Positions 22,592 to 34,495 of a stretch of 64,000 nucleotides of DNA are shown piece by piece (within the stretch, counting starts at the first letter, position 1; every line of letters begins with the position of its first letter). Made by a program: the position numbers and the translations under genes. The notes beneath the pieces are model-generated. The model ran no database searches. It was given only the letters and a program-made list of their open reading frames with translations, and had not been told where the DNA came from. This DNA is from Ceraceosorus guamensis (taxonomy: Eukaryota; Basidiomycota; Exobasidiomycetes; Ceraceosorales; Ceraceosoraceae): assembly GCF_003144195.1 (NCBI RefSeq), contig NW_020289998.1, positions 433,809 through 497,808 of the forward strand. Direction: 5' to 3'.

Positions 22592-25500
22592 TCAAGCAGC
22601 TGTGGGATGACTTCCCGCGCGCTTCTCCATCGCAAGCATGATTTGCGCCAACTTGTCGGCTTTGGCGCCGGGATCAGATCCCACAGAGAAGACAGACAAG
22701 GACTCGACGTCTGGATGCGACGCGCTCGAAGGCAATGTACCTCCCATGGTGGATCCCGAGCTCGTATCCAGATCTCGGACATCCTTGGCGTAGTCTGCTC
22801 GTCGAAGAAGGTAGGGACGAAGTAGTCGCTCTTCGATGTGAGCCTACAAGACGAGATATGACAACGGTAAGGTGAGGACGAACGAAAGAAAGGTGCAAAA
22901 GCCACATAGCGCTCACCAGGTGACCTTCGCGCATGTAGGACTTGAGTACGGCAGGCGGAAGAAAGCTGAATTGCACAAGAGCAACTTCAGCGCCAGCAGC
23001 TTCCGACGAACCCAAGAGCGACTCACAAAAGATTGCCTAGCTGCCTGAGCATGTCGAAACGATCTTGAAGGGCTGGAATGTTGAAAGCAGCTACCGCGCT
23101 TTGATAAGCGCTAAGATCCTGTCCCAGTAAAATACCACCATCGGCGCTGATTGTGAACTTCTTGAAATGCTCTAGCAACAGCCCGTGAAAAGTCACGCCG
23201 ACCTCCGTCAAGAAGGCTTCGCTATTCTTGCCACCCCCCAACCCTCTTCGCGCAGCGGATGCTACCCGCCCGAGTGCGTCGCAACAAGCAACGCACGCGT
23301 CGGTGTTGCTGCGAGCGAAGGCAACGTCATCGTTCTTCGGCGTGAAGTCGTTTTTCTTCTGTGTCGCTAGCCTTGCTGTCAAGAACGCGACGATGTCTGA
23401 AATGATTGACCCGACCGATCAGTAACAAGACAAACCGCAAGGTACCCAGCTTGCAATGCAACTCACTGTCCACGCTTTTCTGCAGCACAGCATCGCACTT
23501 GCCTTCCGTTTTCAAGAGACAGTGATTGTTGTAGATGGCCATCTCTCGACGAATTGTTACGCTAGAGCTCGCTAGAGGGAGTAGCGCAGTGTTCACGTAG
23601 TGCTGCCACAACTGCGTGATGAGCTCCACGGATCTGAGAACGCTTAGGTAAGACAAATCGGGCAAGCTGGTACTTCGGACGTCCTGGCCGTTGACAGTCG
23701 TTTGTGCAGAGTCGAGGGCCACTTCAACGTAGAGCTGAAAGAAAGCTTCCACCAGCACTTTGAGGAGCGCAAAAGCATTTTTGGGGCTGGGCACCGCGCA
23801 CAATCGTCAGGGACACGAGGTCAAAGAGAGAAAACAAAATCGAGGATGCAGCCTATTTCACTCACATGTCAGAAGCTGAGCTAAGATCAACGCAACGCCC
23901 AATTGCCTCTGCGTGCCATCTGAGCATCCTCTCCGCCACCTCGAGACTCAGATCACCATCCCCGTCTTCGGCTCCTGTGGCAGCGAGACCTCCACTCTCG
24001 GTGGAAGCTTCGGGCGCTACAGTCAATGTGCCAGCTGGTTCGGCCGACGATGTTCCGCCACGCGCTCGATCGACCAGCCCAGAAAGCTTGGAGAAGCCAA
24101 AGGTAGACTTTGTAGCCGGGATGGAAGAACTTGCGCCGGTGCTGCCCCCTGTCGTCAAGCTGGTCGCAGCGCTGGCCGTACTGCCTGCGGAAGAGGGCTG
24201 CAGCGAACTGGCAGAGCTAGTGGAAGCAGCTTGCACCTGTGCTCTCACTCGATCGAAAATGGTTGACGTCTTGATCTGTGGAGCTGAGCGCTGTCGAACA
24301 CAAGTGCAATCGTAGTCAGCGAGCGTCACCAAAAGATCAGGCAACACAATGACACATTGACAGTACGTACGTGCGCATTGCTGAAGCGTAGCAGGTACGC
24401 CGCGTAGAGATCTGTCAGACTTCGGCTCTCCCTTTCCAAGTACCTGATGCCCTCCATGTAAGGTACAAAAAGCTCTTCGACTGCCTGATCCAGCATCGAG
24501 CCTAGCGCACTGCCTCCACCAGCAGCAGCGCTAGAGCTGTTGCTGCCTAGAAGCGTGTGCCCTCCAAGCAGGGAGAAAGAGCTGGCATCTTGGAATGTGC
24601 TACGATTCGCAGATGAACTTCCACCGGCATCTGTCGAGCGATAGTCGTACACTTTGAGCTCTGTGACCAGGGCCAGAGCCATGGAGCGCGCCATGTGAAG
24701 GGTGCGCAGAAATGCCAAAGAGCTGCTACCCGGCCCCGTGCTCGGATCAGAGCCGGCCAACGCTCCGGCTGCTGTTGGCGCCGATGTACCACTTTGACCC
24801 GCAACCCCGTTGCTGACAGCACCAACCTCTGCAGCTTTCTCCATCAAGCGCTCCACATGCAACTGAATGCTTTGAGCAAAGACTCGCTGAAGGAATGTGC
24901 TCATCACGAGGAGAGGGGACGGGAAGACAGCCTGAATGATCTGCGCTTCTATCTCCACTGTCTGCTTAATCTCCGCAAACAGCTGGTCAAGTCCAGGTTC
25001 CACCTTGGGTGCTGGCGCGTCGGGGTCTGAAATGGTTGTCCAGCTAGACAAAGAAGCAGTCAGCAGGGCGAAAGCGCTATTGCAGCGCATCCTCATAAAT
25101 GCTCACATCTCGCTTGCGCCAACGCTCTCAGCACCCCCTACTCTATCTTTGCTGATGAAAAAGTCGTGCTGGTTCACGTAGATCTGTACACAGGAATGCC
25201 CGCCATTAAAGTTTTGCAGCACCTTGGCGATATGACTCATCATCTTAGGGTCGGACTTTCTGTAAAACTTGTCAAAAAGCTTGAGCATGTCCCTTTCGAA
25301 TTTCTCTGAGAACACATCGACGGTATCGCGGGTCTGTTAGGGAGAAGAGAAGCGGCGACGGCAGACGTTCATCAGCGGCGCGAAAAAGCCAACGGATAGG
25401 AGAGCTCATCACCTTGTCAGCTCCCGGCATGTCGACCTCCCGAGCGATGGCGCCAAGCCTCCTGGCTATAACTGCAGTCTTCAGTCGACCCTCTCTACCG

Positions 25501-26238
25501 CCTTCTCTTCTCAGCCGGTCCAATCTGCTCGTGTCCCCTCTCGCAAACTGATAATAATACTCGATCAGGTCGCTGGCTTCCGCTGCCCGAGTCCTGAGCT
25601 TGTCTATGGTTTGCAGCTGCTCGCCGATCTGCAGTGCCGTACGGCCCACATCAGCGAAGCGATCTTCGAGTCCCGTAAAGCTCGTAGAGACGCTATCGAA
25701 GTTGGAAGAGAGATCCTTGAGCTTTGCAGCGTAGGCCGATTCCGATACCTGCACGGTGGAAGCTAATTGGGACTCTTGCGCGGTGATTGTAGAACGCAGC
25801 TGCAGCAAAGAGTCCACAGCGGACTCGTACGTCCTGATGAATGGACGAGGGTTGAAGGCTGAGCGAGAGTCGCAAGAAGGCACAGGGAAGGCGTCAATAA
25901 AGGCCGTTTCTCGTCTCTTCCTGGAAGCAGCACCAACAGCCAGAATGCTCACCGCCTGGATTCGCCTTGCTCTGCGTGATCAGCTTGTCGCTCAGTCCAG
26001 CCAGCAAGTCCTTCGTAGAGTAGTTGGGCGTGTCAAAGGTCTTGATCTGGCAGAACTCGTCGACTGAAGAGTTGTAAAAGATGTTTCCAGAGCCGGATGG
26101 CCGATGTGATGAGCCACTGGCTCCGTGATCCCCGGATGCACCCAGAGAAGGTGAGCCTGGTCTACCTGGAGACGCAGGCAGCGCAGGTGCAGCTCGACGA
26201 GCACCTGGCCGAGGAGAGGATGTCCGATGAATGTCCAT
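22592..26238 (-). CDS. SEC10: Exocyst complex subunit Sec10
   Basis: Nine exons (26238-25953, 25858-25413, 25333-25107, 25043-24371, 24290-23866, 23786-23467, 23396-23027, 22965-22917, 22843-22592) join in phase to 1,015 residues. The disordered N-terminus (rich in S, P, G) is followed by the Sec10 helical rods: coiled-coil-like TYESAVDSLLQLRSTITAQE, then ASDLIEYYYQFARGD, the highly conserved FSEKFERDMLKLFDKFYRK, VLQNFNGGHSCVQIYVNQHD, and FPSPLLVMSTFLQRVFAQSI. The later part keeps the family pattern, with a low-complexity Ser/Ala/Gly insertion near exons 4-5. Sec10 links Sec15 to the rest of the exocyst and tethers secretory vesicles at growth sites. The open frame continues upstream of 26238 only with a TTG, so the ATG at 26238 is the likely start. 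AUR1 faces it with 287 bases between the stops. Confidence 0.94.
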
Positions 26239-27045
26239 CGTAGGTTCGGGCCGCTTTGGAAAGCGGGCCAAATCTGAACCAGCGCCTTGAGAGATGGTGC
26301 GCTCGTGCCCACCCTGGATGACGCTTTCGCCTGGTTTGCAGTGTGCAAGTGCACTGCTTGAACCTCACCGCCACACGTACCACGCGGACGTCGAGACTTT
26401 CAGCGGTGCATCGATGTTGCTTCACAGTTGCGGTCGGCTGACGATGGACAAGGTGCCAGTCAGTGATTTCGTTAAGTAAGAGGTGGAGAGGAGGAGTCAC
26501 GAATCTGGGCAACGTGCTATCGAGGGTCTCGTTCTGGCTCGCATGCGCGTGCGTGCAACCACTCCACAGAGTCAACGTCACGTGCACAAAGTGCAACGGC
26601 GGCCAAGCCTCACTAAAATTCGATCAAAAGTCACACAAAATTCCGATTCATGGGCTCAAACTCTTTTGCCTTTTGGGGTTGATGCAAATCAAGAATCGCA
26701 TCAGCTCTTCCAAATGTTGGTAGATGCTCCCGCGCGAACTCGTTGATGTGAGAAAGCTGCCAAAGTCGCAGCGAGCTGTATCTCCGATCACGCCACGACA
26801 TTGCGCTCTGCTCTAGATCATCTATGTATCGATCATTGAAATCGTGGCGGTAGAAGCGGGGATGAAGCGGAGTAGCGATGTGGAGGACACTGGGCATGGG
26901 ACAGTACTGGTACGGAATGGAACAGATTTTGATGTTAAACACGAAAATGCGGACTCGATCGCCAGTCAATGGATGATGGCCGTGCCGATAGCGCGAAGAG
27001 CCCACCAGTGGGCTCTTGGGAACAAGTCACCACGCTTCGACAGAT
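26239..27045. other. Spacer between SEC10 and the GBD/FH3 gene
   Basis: 807 bases holding the SEC10 promoter and the 3' end of the gene to its right; both genes are on the minus strand. A 124-codon minus frame (27005-26631) has no domain and looks accidental. Confidence 0.5.
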
Positions 27046-30000
27046 CTATGCATCGCGGCGTTGTTCCCATTGGCGAATGGCCGACCCAACGAAACTGTCT
27101 GCAGCTCCTGGTCGAAGACCTTGAGGAAGTGTCTGCTGTTGCGCTCTGGGGTTATCGACAAGCTCCCAGCCTGGCGGGGCAAAGCCCATCGCGTTGCCAG
27201 GCTGATGGGCCTCAGTACTCGGCAAGTTGCTGGATGGCTCGCTCGCGGTCCTGGCACCTGTGCTGCCCGCATCATTACCCTCTCCACTGGGATCCGGCGA
27301 AGGGTGAGGATTTGGCAGCCTTTCACCCTCCATCAGCGGCGGATACAGACTCGTCATGTCAGAAAGACGCTTGACAAGCGCCGCATCACTGGTAGTCATG
27401 GTAGAAGTGTCTGCAGTGCCTGCTTCCTCGAGCTGAAGGAAGGATCCAAAATTGGGCGTTGGTGACGTGCTAGGCGCCAGCACGATGGGATTGCGGTCGG
27501 GACTGCCAGGTGGACTGCGAGCCACTCCGACTCCTACACTTTCCACGCTACCTCGGCGTTGCTGCGTCGGCCTGATGACATCGCCAGGCACCGCGGCGCG
27601 CTGGTTGACAGCGACTGCCTTGAAGTTCGAGTTTGGCGGTCGTGAAGCAGCAAGTCCGGGGGATTTGTGGTCCGGCGCCTTTGTTGGCTTGGTTGGCGTT
27701 CCCTGTGGGCTAGGCGTGTCCATGTTCAGCCAGCTGCCGTAATCTGCGTTGCGAATTTGTCGCTCCAGCGAAGGAGCTGGTGCTGCAGCAGGCCTCCATG
27801 CATCGATGCTGGGTGGCATTGCCATTCCCACAGCGTCAGAAAGGGAGATGTAGCGCGCTAGTTCCAGATGCATGGGTGTATAGTACGTCTGAGATGCTTT
27901 GCGCAGCGTGGCGATCACCCTCTCCATGCCGCTCGCGAACAGAAGCTGGTGGAATTCGAGGGCTGGAGGTGGTATCGTATGATCAGAGTGGCGTCTGCCA
28001 TGGACGACTAGCTCAGCACCAATGCGATTGATCACCCGAAATTGCATTGTCTGTAGGCGTGCAGGGGGGGAGGTCGTCAGCTTGCCAGGACAGTGGACGT
28101 CTCGCTGCGGCTGCAAGGAGCTGTCGTGCACGCACCAAATAGCCCATAGCTTCGAACTCTACTCCTCCAGTCATACCACCAGGCACTTTGGGTCCCGCAG
28201 CAGACTGCTGGTCCACGTCGGGCAAGTGCCAGAATCTATTCTGAGAGTGGCAAAAGATCCAAAAGTAGTCTCTACAGACTCCACTCAGCTCAGACATCCA
28301 CGCCTTGAAAGGTCGTGCTGCGTGGCCAGCTCGGACGAAATGGACGATGGTCTCCACAGAGGGGTTGGGCTCGTTGTGCACGAGTGACAATAGTAGCTGC
28401 AGGCCTGGTCTGTGATGAGCGCAGACGTGGAGCGAGGAACCTTCGCGAGGAGGCAGAGCTTGTACCTTTCCGAGATCGAGGTCTGGCAACAGAAGGAGCA
28501 CTTCTACCAAGTATCTCCGAGTAGTCAGATCGCCTGGCTTTTTCTCGCTCCAAAGAAGGCTGCCTAGCTGAGCGAAGGGGGCAGGCGCTCTGCTGACCAA
28601 CGCGGCTTTGCCTCGCTGCGGTCGTCATAGCAATCAAGGCCCCTTGACGTGAGCGGGTGCACTCCTGACACACGATAGTGACACTACGCACCTCGGTGGT
28701 CCCAAAGGCGACAAAGCATCTCAGAAGCTCATGTAAGAGGTGGTCGTCATGCTGCTCCTCTCTCCACTCCATCTGCAAGAGTTCCTCCAATCTTTCGCAC
28801 AGAGCTACGTAGCCGCCAGCATTGCAGAAGTCACTGATCCAAACGGGAGTTTCGCAAGCGATCGCTGCTCGGATTCTCTTGACGCGGGACACGTCGAGCG
28901 AGGGTGCTGGGGCACATCTGAGCGTCGTGGCGCAGCTCACAGCCGAACTGGAGCCGGTCGCCAAACTTGGAGCGGAAGATGAAGCTTGCATATTGAACGA
29001 TCCACTGTGTCGCTTACTTGTACCGGCATCTTGACCAGGACCCAGAGGCGCGCTGTACATGACGGGCGAGAAGAGGCTGCTGGTACTGACACCGCTGAAT
29101 ACGTCCTGCGGAGTGCTTTGGCCAGCGTTTACACCGGGTTGGGGGGAAAGGATTCCACATATGTTTGACGAGGTGACGCCACCCGTGCCGCTGGCCAGTA
29201 CCTGGCTACGACGCTTGGCGTCGAGACCAAAGCTGCTGAGATTGAGAGTCGCATTGCCTTTGAGCATGGATGCTTTGACGCCTGCATCCAGAGCAACGAG
29301 TTTGGATCGGAGGGGGCCAGGAACCTCGAGCGTGTCCTACAATGATCGCCGGAATCGTGGTAGAGCAAATTACAAATCGAATCGTAGTGGGCCACATCAC
29401 AGAGTGAGCAGTGAGGTTGTCAGCCTTGCTCACCTTGCGCCGCTTCTCGTGTTCATCGGCCCCCCGGGCACTTACCAATAGCTGCTCGAAAGCTGCACCG
29501 ACATCCGGAGTCGAAGGAGCTGCGGAGCTGGTACGCTTGTGTGTTTGTGCAGCATTGTTGTGTAACGCATGCACGCTTGCATCCACGCTCTTACGATCTC
29601 CCGCACTGACCGCACTGCGCCTCTTTGGGCTCGGCGACCGACGCAGCTTTTGCAGCAGAGCCTTGCTCGGACTGACCCTTCTGTGTCGAGATCGTTCGTC
29701 GCTGTGAAGCTCTACACCCCTGTAGTCTGATGGATTCTGGCTGCTGGAGATCGGCGAAGGAGAAGTCGCGCGGCCTCGAGCGACCTGTTCGTGCTGCAAA
29801 GCTGGAAGATTCTCCTGGTCATTGGAGGGCGAGCCGAGAACATCGCCGCTCGATGCATTTGCTTGCCTCGAATGGCGACGTGCGGGTGAAGCAGGCCCGT
29901 ACTGGCTCGGCACTCCAGCTGGACTAGCACTAGGAGCATTCCGAGCTCGTTTTGTCGGAGACCCTCTGGAGAGCGTTGGAGTCCATCTTCGATCTCCAGT

Positions 30001-30099
30001 AATGTCAGGGCGACCGCTTTCAAAGGAGCCCTGGTTGATGTTTGGAGATGCGTTGAGAGGCTGGCCAGAAGCAAGGGCAGCAGCAGACGAGGAGGCCAT
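27046..30099 (-). CDS. Formin-type GBD/FH3 domain protein without FH1/FH2
   Basis: Five exons (30099-29434, 29336-28692, 28615-28466, 28396-28136, 28050-27046) join in phase to 908 residues. About 200 disordered residues precede a Rho-GTPase-binding/FH3 region with the formin pattern: AAFEQLL, then LEVPGPLRSKLVALDAGVKA, VKRIRAAIACETPVWISDF, NAGGYVALCERLEELLQME, LLHELLRCFVAFGTTE, SEKKPGDLTTRRYLVEVLL, FKAWMSELSGVCRDYFWIF and FHQLLFASGMERVIATLRKA. The protein then becomes low-complexity and stops; there is no proline-rich FH1 or actin-assembling FH2 domain. It may be a Rho/Cdc42 effector or scaffold at sites of polarity, which is inference from the domain only. The 69-nt intron 28465-28397 is in frame and could be retained. 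Confidence 0.85.
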
Positions 30100-31072
30100 G
30101 CTGATTGCTAAGAGAGTCTGCTGTCACAATTTTTGAGCTACCAGAGCACCGCTAAGAGGTGAGTTGGTTGGGATGCGGTGACCTGATGTGAAGGTGGAAA
30201 GAGTATCGACGCGAGTGAAACGCCTCAAGTGGATTGGCAGGGTGTGCATGGAATCACGCAAGCAGCTGCACAATACTTGACTGAGATTTCTCAAGTTGAG
30301 TCAATGCCGACCCTTGCAACAACGGTCCGCGCATGCATGGAGGACTCGTTGAACGGCTCTCATTTCTACTTTGACTTGCACCACTTTGACTGCTTATTTG
30401 AACCCTCACATAGCTCACGTTAACACTTGACGCTCATTCGCCTTCACTGCCAGATTCCACCTAGTAATCACGAATCAACGTATCCATACACAGCAAGATC
30501 ACACACACTCGACTCGCTCGTCATTTGCACACTTTGCATGCACACGTCGTGCGCAGGCTTCAATTCTTCAGCTCGCTTCCAGCTTTACATTTGAGCATGT
30601 GGAGCGTATTGACAAAATAACCCGCAATCCTGAATAGTCACAAATGATCACGAGTGTCAAAATGCTAAATAGCATACATATAGCCAAAGTCCGCCAAGCA
30701 AGACATGCGCGAAAGCAACACACCAACACCACATGCTGCAGAAGCGTCATCAGCAGCTATATAGCATGCAGTCATCAGTCTTGAGTACGTGATGTGTGAG
30801 TCTGCTCCCGCGTCAACATCTACGCGGCAAGGCGCGTCTCGATCGCGTCGGCTGCTGAAGCCCGCGGAGTCCAGCAAACAGCCGCGCGGGCAGGCAGCCA
30901 TGGCACGCGATATGCGCGCTATCTCTAGCAAAACCCGCCCGGACGCGCGCACGGATGCACGTCAGAACAGCGCGCACGTGAGAGCGAAGGCTGTGGCACG
31001 CGGCGGGACATGATCAGCAGCAGCAGCTCTGTGCCGCTGTGTGAGCTGTGTGCTTCTTTCAAGAAGAAGGAA

Positions 31073-31103
31073 AATCACGAATCGTGAATCTTGAATGTGA
31101 ATG
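31073..31103. repeat. Short AATCACGAATCGTGAATC word cluster
   Basis: Overlapping copies of AATCACG/AATCGTG/AATCTTG in 7-base steps followed by GAATGTGAATG. It belongs to the dispersed word family of this window and lies just upstream of the OPI3 TATA candidate. Confidence 0.7.
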
Positions 31104-31108
31104 CAGAC

Positions 31109-31120
31109 ACATATATATAT
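31109..31120 (+). promoter_or_regulatory. TATA-like element upstream of OPI3
   Basis: ACATATATATAT, about 210 bases before the ATG at 31330. It is further from the start than usual, so the leader would be long or the element may not be the true TATA box. Confidence 0.4.
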
Positions 31121-31329
31121 GCAGACCTTTGCTGCGAAAGCAGGAACACGGCCTTCATCGAGTCTTGACTTGAGCCGTCCTTGAAGCTGCTTTCCAACGA
31201 TTGTTGCCCGCTGCCTCCTTCTCTCACCAACGCTCAGCTCAGCTCTACTGTTGACTCTCTGTTCTAAGCGAACGAGGACATGGCAAGGACCACATAGTCT
31301 TTGGGCCCCTTGCGCAACTCATTCTCATC

Positions 31330-32247
31330 ATGTCGTCCCTATTCGGTCACAAGCACAATCTCTACCTCTTTCCAGGTGTGATCGACTTTAGTCAGGTCGA
31401 CTTTTGGATCGCAGCCGCTTCCATCTGCTTCAACCCCCTCTACTGGAACTTGGTAGCGCAGAACGAGTATCGCAACAAGACAATCACAAAGCTGCTGAGG
31501 GGCAACAGGTACTTGGGATGCTACCTGCTCGGAGCTAGCATCTTCCTGCTGGGCATACTCAGGGATCATCTCTACAACCACGCCATCGCTTCCCAGCCTG
31601 CCAATGCTCTACTGCTCCATCCCGCTGCCAAAGTGGGCGGTGCAGCCATCTTTGCGGTGGGACAAGTGTTTGTCATCACTTCCATGTGGGCCTTGGGCGT
31701 GACTGGAACATACCTTGGCGACTACTTTGGCATCCTCATGCCCAGCATCGTCACCGGCTTCCCCTTCAACGTCGTAGCGGATCCCATGTATGTGGGTAGC
31801 AGCATGTGCTTCTTTGGCGTGGCGCTTTGGTGAGTGGATGCTGCATGCGCAGGCAAAGGGCGATTGCATTGTGCAACAAGTGGGGACGCGCGTTGAGCTG
31901 ACAGGACGTGTCAATCCACAACTTGCGCAGGTTCGGCAAGCCTGCAGGTGTGATCCTCTCCGTTTTGGTGGTCATCGTCTACATCGTCGCGATGCGCTTC
32001 GAAGGGTGAGAGGCAACAAACGCTGCGGCTGCACATGTGATAGGCACGTCAACTGACAGCTGATGCTGGCCATCACAGACCTTTCACGGCCAACATATAC
32101 GCTACGGCTGCGCGAGAAAAGGAGCGACACGAAAAGATCGAAGCAATCCAAGCGGCTGACGGACCAGCTAGAGGTACGCGATCCCACGGCACCTCCTCGC
32201 CCGCGCCCAAAGCAACACGAAGGAGCTCTCGCAAACGCGCAGACTGA
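31330..32247 (+). CDS. OPI3: Phospholipid N-methyltransferase (Opi3/PEMT type)
   Basis: Three exons (31330-31829, 31931-32005, 32079-32247) join in phase to 247 residues; yeast Opi3 has 206. It converts phosphatidyl-monomethylethanolamine, via the dimethyl form, to phosphatidylcholine in the ER membrane with S-adenosylmethionine. Family marks include CFNPLYWNLVAQNEYRNKT, GVTGTYLGDYFGILM (SAM-contacting segment) and FNVVADPMYVGSSMCFFGVA, and four hydrophobic helices are visible. The extra length is a basic, serine-rich tail after YATAAREKERHEKIEA. A possible donor (GTACGC, 32175) inside the tail was not used because the unspliced frame ends soon after. The gene converges on the cyanase gene. 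Confidence 0.92.
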
Positions 32248-32809
32248 TCTTACGTATCGCTTTCAGATACCTCTTGGCTACGCGGCCATTGCGAGGGTCT
32301 CTCCGCTGAGGTGCTCTGCGATTCGTCACTCACATTCCTGCTACGCTAGGACTTCTCTCAAAATCTGCAATTCTCTGTTGCTTGCCCTCGCACGGCAGGC
32401 AAGTGCGTAGTGATTGCTAGCATACTTGCGCATGGTCTCAACACCACTTTGAGTACACATCTCACACTGACTCGACATCCCTCATTACCCACACGCGGAA
32501 GTAGCTGCTCACAGCTCGCTTCGTCATGCACCTACGTTCTTTCTTGACAACCACCATGTATGAAGCATATGCGCTAATTGTATGCTATGTGTTCGAATCC
32601 CTCGCAACCCCAAGCGTGGTGCGCCGACAAGCTTTCCAGCTTTTGAGCCTGTCAACTTGACCTCGGCCGGGCAAGATGTTCACACGTGGGACACAGCAGC
32701 CGAATGGAGAGCAGAAACCAGAAGCCCATGCAATTGCGAGATAAGGCAGACAATGACCAGAGACGGGTCAACTGGAACGGATGCAATGCGAGGCAAGAGC
32801 TGTACACGT
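32248..32809. other. Convergent 3' spacer between OPI3 and cyanase
   Basis: 562 bases. Nothing coding. A GTTCGAATCC at about 32590 resembles a tRNA B box, but no tRNA fold surrounds it. Confidence 0.5.
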
Positions 32810-33654
32810 TCACCATTTGGTGTAAGGAAGGAACTTGCCATTCAAGGTGATCTTGACTCGATCGCCCTTGGGATTGGGTTCCTTTTCGACGCTTCCGGTA
32901 AAGTCGATGGCGCTCATGATGCCGTCACCAAACTTTTCGTGGATGAGGGCCTTGATGGGATGACCGTATACCAAAAGAGCTTCGTACAGACGGTACACGA
33001 CGGGACTGTTCGAGTTGCGATGTCAAAGTGTGCTACATCAGCATGCGTCGAAGCAACAGTAGGACAGCCGCCGGTGCGAAGCAGCACGAAACTCACTCTT
33101 GTTCGCCAAGGAGGGGGAAGATGAGGTAGGGAGGTCGATGAAGTCAGCCCTAGAAGAATAGATGGGCATTCTTGATCGCATGGCTTAGGACATACCCTTA
33201 GGAGGCCACTCTCCTACTCCCCGAGTAGGGTAGAAGCTTGGGCCAAGAGCATCGACGAGATATTGTTGGTCCTGCACGGAAGGGAAGCGAGTGAGCCACA
33301 ACACTACGAAGCTGGCATTGTGGCCCTGACAACGCTCTGCAACGTACGATACTGAGCACTTTGGCGAGCTTCTCCAAATCATCTTTCTCGGGCTTTGCTT
33401 GGCCATAGAAGCTATTGCAACGGCCGAGAGTCAGCAACATCCATCGACGATTCCAACGATGTACAGCACCAAGACGCGTCCACGCGAGACACTTACAGAC
33501 CCGCAGTCCACCATTCGCTCCTGTCTATTCCCTTTGCGATCTGTTCAAAACTAAGGCCTGCCTTGTTCTTGGCATCGTGCAGTACCGAGATCACAGGCGG
33601 TTGGTTCGCGAGCACTGTAGGACGGTGATGGCCAGTTGCTTGAGGGGCAGACAT
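32810..33654 (-). CDS. cynS: Cyanate hydratase (cyanase), with one unresolved junction
   Basis: Five exon-like segments (33654-33497, 33411-33348, 33271-33196, 33149-33097, 33005-32810). The N-terminal helical domain ([27 protein letters not shown]) and the C-terminal catalytic domain are unmistakable. [20 protein letters not shown] holds the catalytic Arg and Glu, [10 protein letters not shown] holds the catalytic Ser, and the end [19 protein letters not shown] is fully typical. The enzyme converts cyanate and bicarbonate to CO2 and carbamate, detoxifying cyanate and releasing ammonia. The first four joins are in phase, but exon 4 (53 nt, [20 protein letters not shown]) is one base out of phase with the last exon when canonical GT/AG sites are used. 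Either a non-canonical site is used, or there is a sequencing error or a genuine one-base frameshift. Expected length is about 180 residues. Confidence 0.88.
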
Positions 33655-34495
33655 GATGACGGACGACGGATTGGAGGGTGCTACGAATTCAGGATGGGGT
33701 TTGAGTCTCTGGATGGTCTTGACGCATCGGGGGGATGCTGTGACAATACCGCTTGGGCTTTCTATATACCCTCAAAGATCGATCCTAATCGGCACCTTGG
33801 TCAGATCACCTTCGCGCTAATCAGAGCACAAATCAGGTCATGTTGTACTTTTCGCACATGCTCTGCTCATGTCTGGCGCTCATCAGGCCTGCCCCTCCAC
33901 ATGCCAAGACTTGTCGAGTACCCGGATGGCAAAAGTCAATCGATTAGTGGAGTTGGTGCGGAACGCGGTGTCGTGCCTTTCCAAAGCAGTTGGCCTATCA
34001 GAGGAACGTCTCATCTCGGTTAACTCGGTCGCGGCCACACTCCCCCGCGATCTAAAGTTGGGCCCATGCAGTTCATGATTCGCGATTGGGCGCGTCGTTG
34101 GCCCGAGATAAGAGGCAAGACCTGCGTCACGTGCTCTGATACGTTGTGCCAGTCACAGTCACAGTCAAGAGTCAAGAGTCAAGAGTGTGAGTGCAGCAGC
34201 GTCTCGCCGATGAGGCTCACAACCGCAACAGCAGAGTTACCCCAACTCTCCACGGCCTGCATGGGGCTCAGGACGATGATCACGATCAACCTCGATCCAA
34301 TTTAGGTTGTCAATTCTGAAACAAATTCCAGTAGGATACAGAAAGAGCAAAAGCAAAAGGAGGGTAAGGACGCAGCTCTATAGCATCCATCAGAGTGGAG
34401 CGAGCGCGAGCAGGAGCAAGATGCGATGCAAAAAGCAGTTCGGCAAAGGTCGCTGATGGGTAGCATCTCAGAACTCAGACGACTGCACGGCGTCC
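33655..34495. other. Spacer between cyanase and the aspartic protease
   Basis: 841 bases, with the cyanase promoter on the left and the protease 3' end on the right. Apart from the GTCAAGA cluster listed separately, I see nothing notable. Confidence 0.5.
34151..34193. repeat. AGTCACAGTCAAGAGTCAAGAGT cluster
   Basis: Three copies of the 7-mer GTCAAGA follow two copies of the 6-mer GTCACA, and the tract runs into GTGTGAGTG. It is a member of the dispersed word family. Confidence 0.75.

Larger units (their letters stand above)
30100..31329. other. Divergent promoter region between the GBD/FH3 gene and OPI3
   Basis: 1.23 kb. It contains words of the AATCACGAATC type (30470, 31073) and an AT-repeat TATA candidate close to OPI3. 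No coding frame has support. Confidence 0.5.

Noticed and set aside
29446-29475. A 30-nt intron in the GBD/FH3 gene (GTAAGT to GAG-AG).
   Set aside because: Too short for splicing and unnecessary: reading straight through keeps the frame to the GTGAGC donor at 29433.
32585-32615. GTTCGAATCC on the plus strand, again like a tRNA B box.
   Set aside because: No T stem, D arm or acceptor stem can be folded around it.
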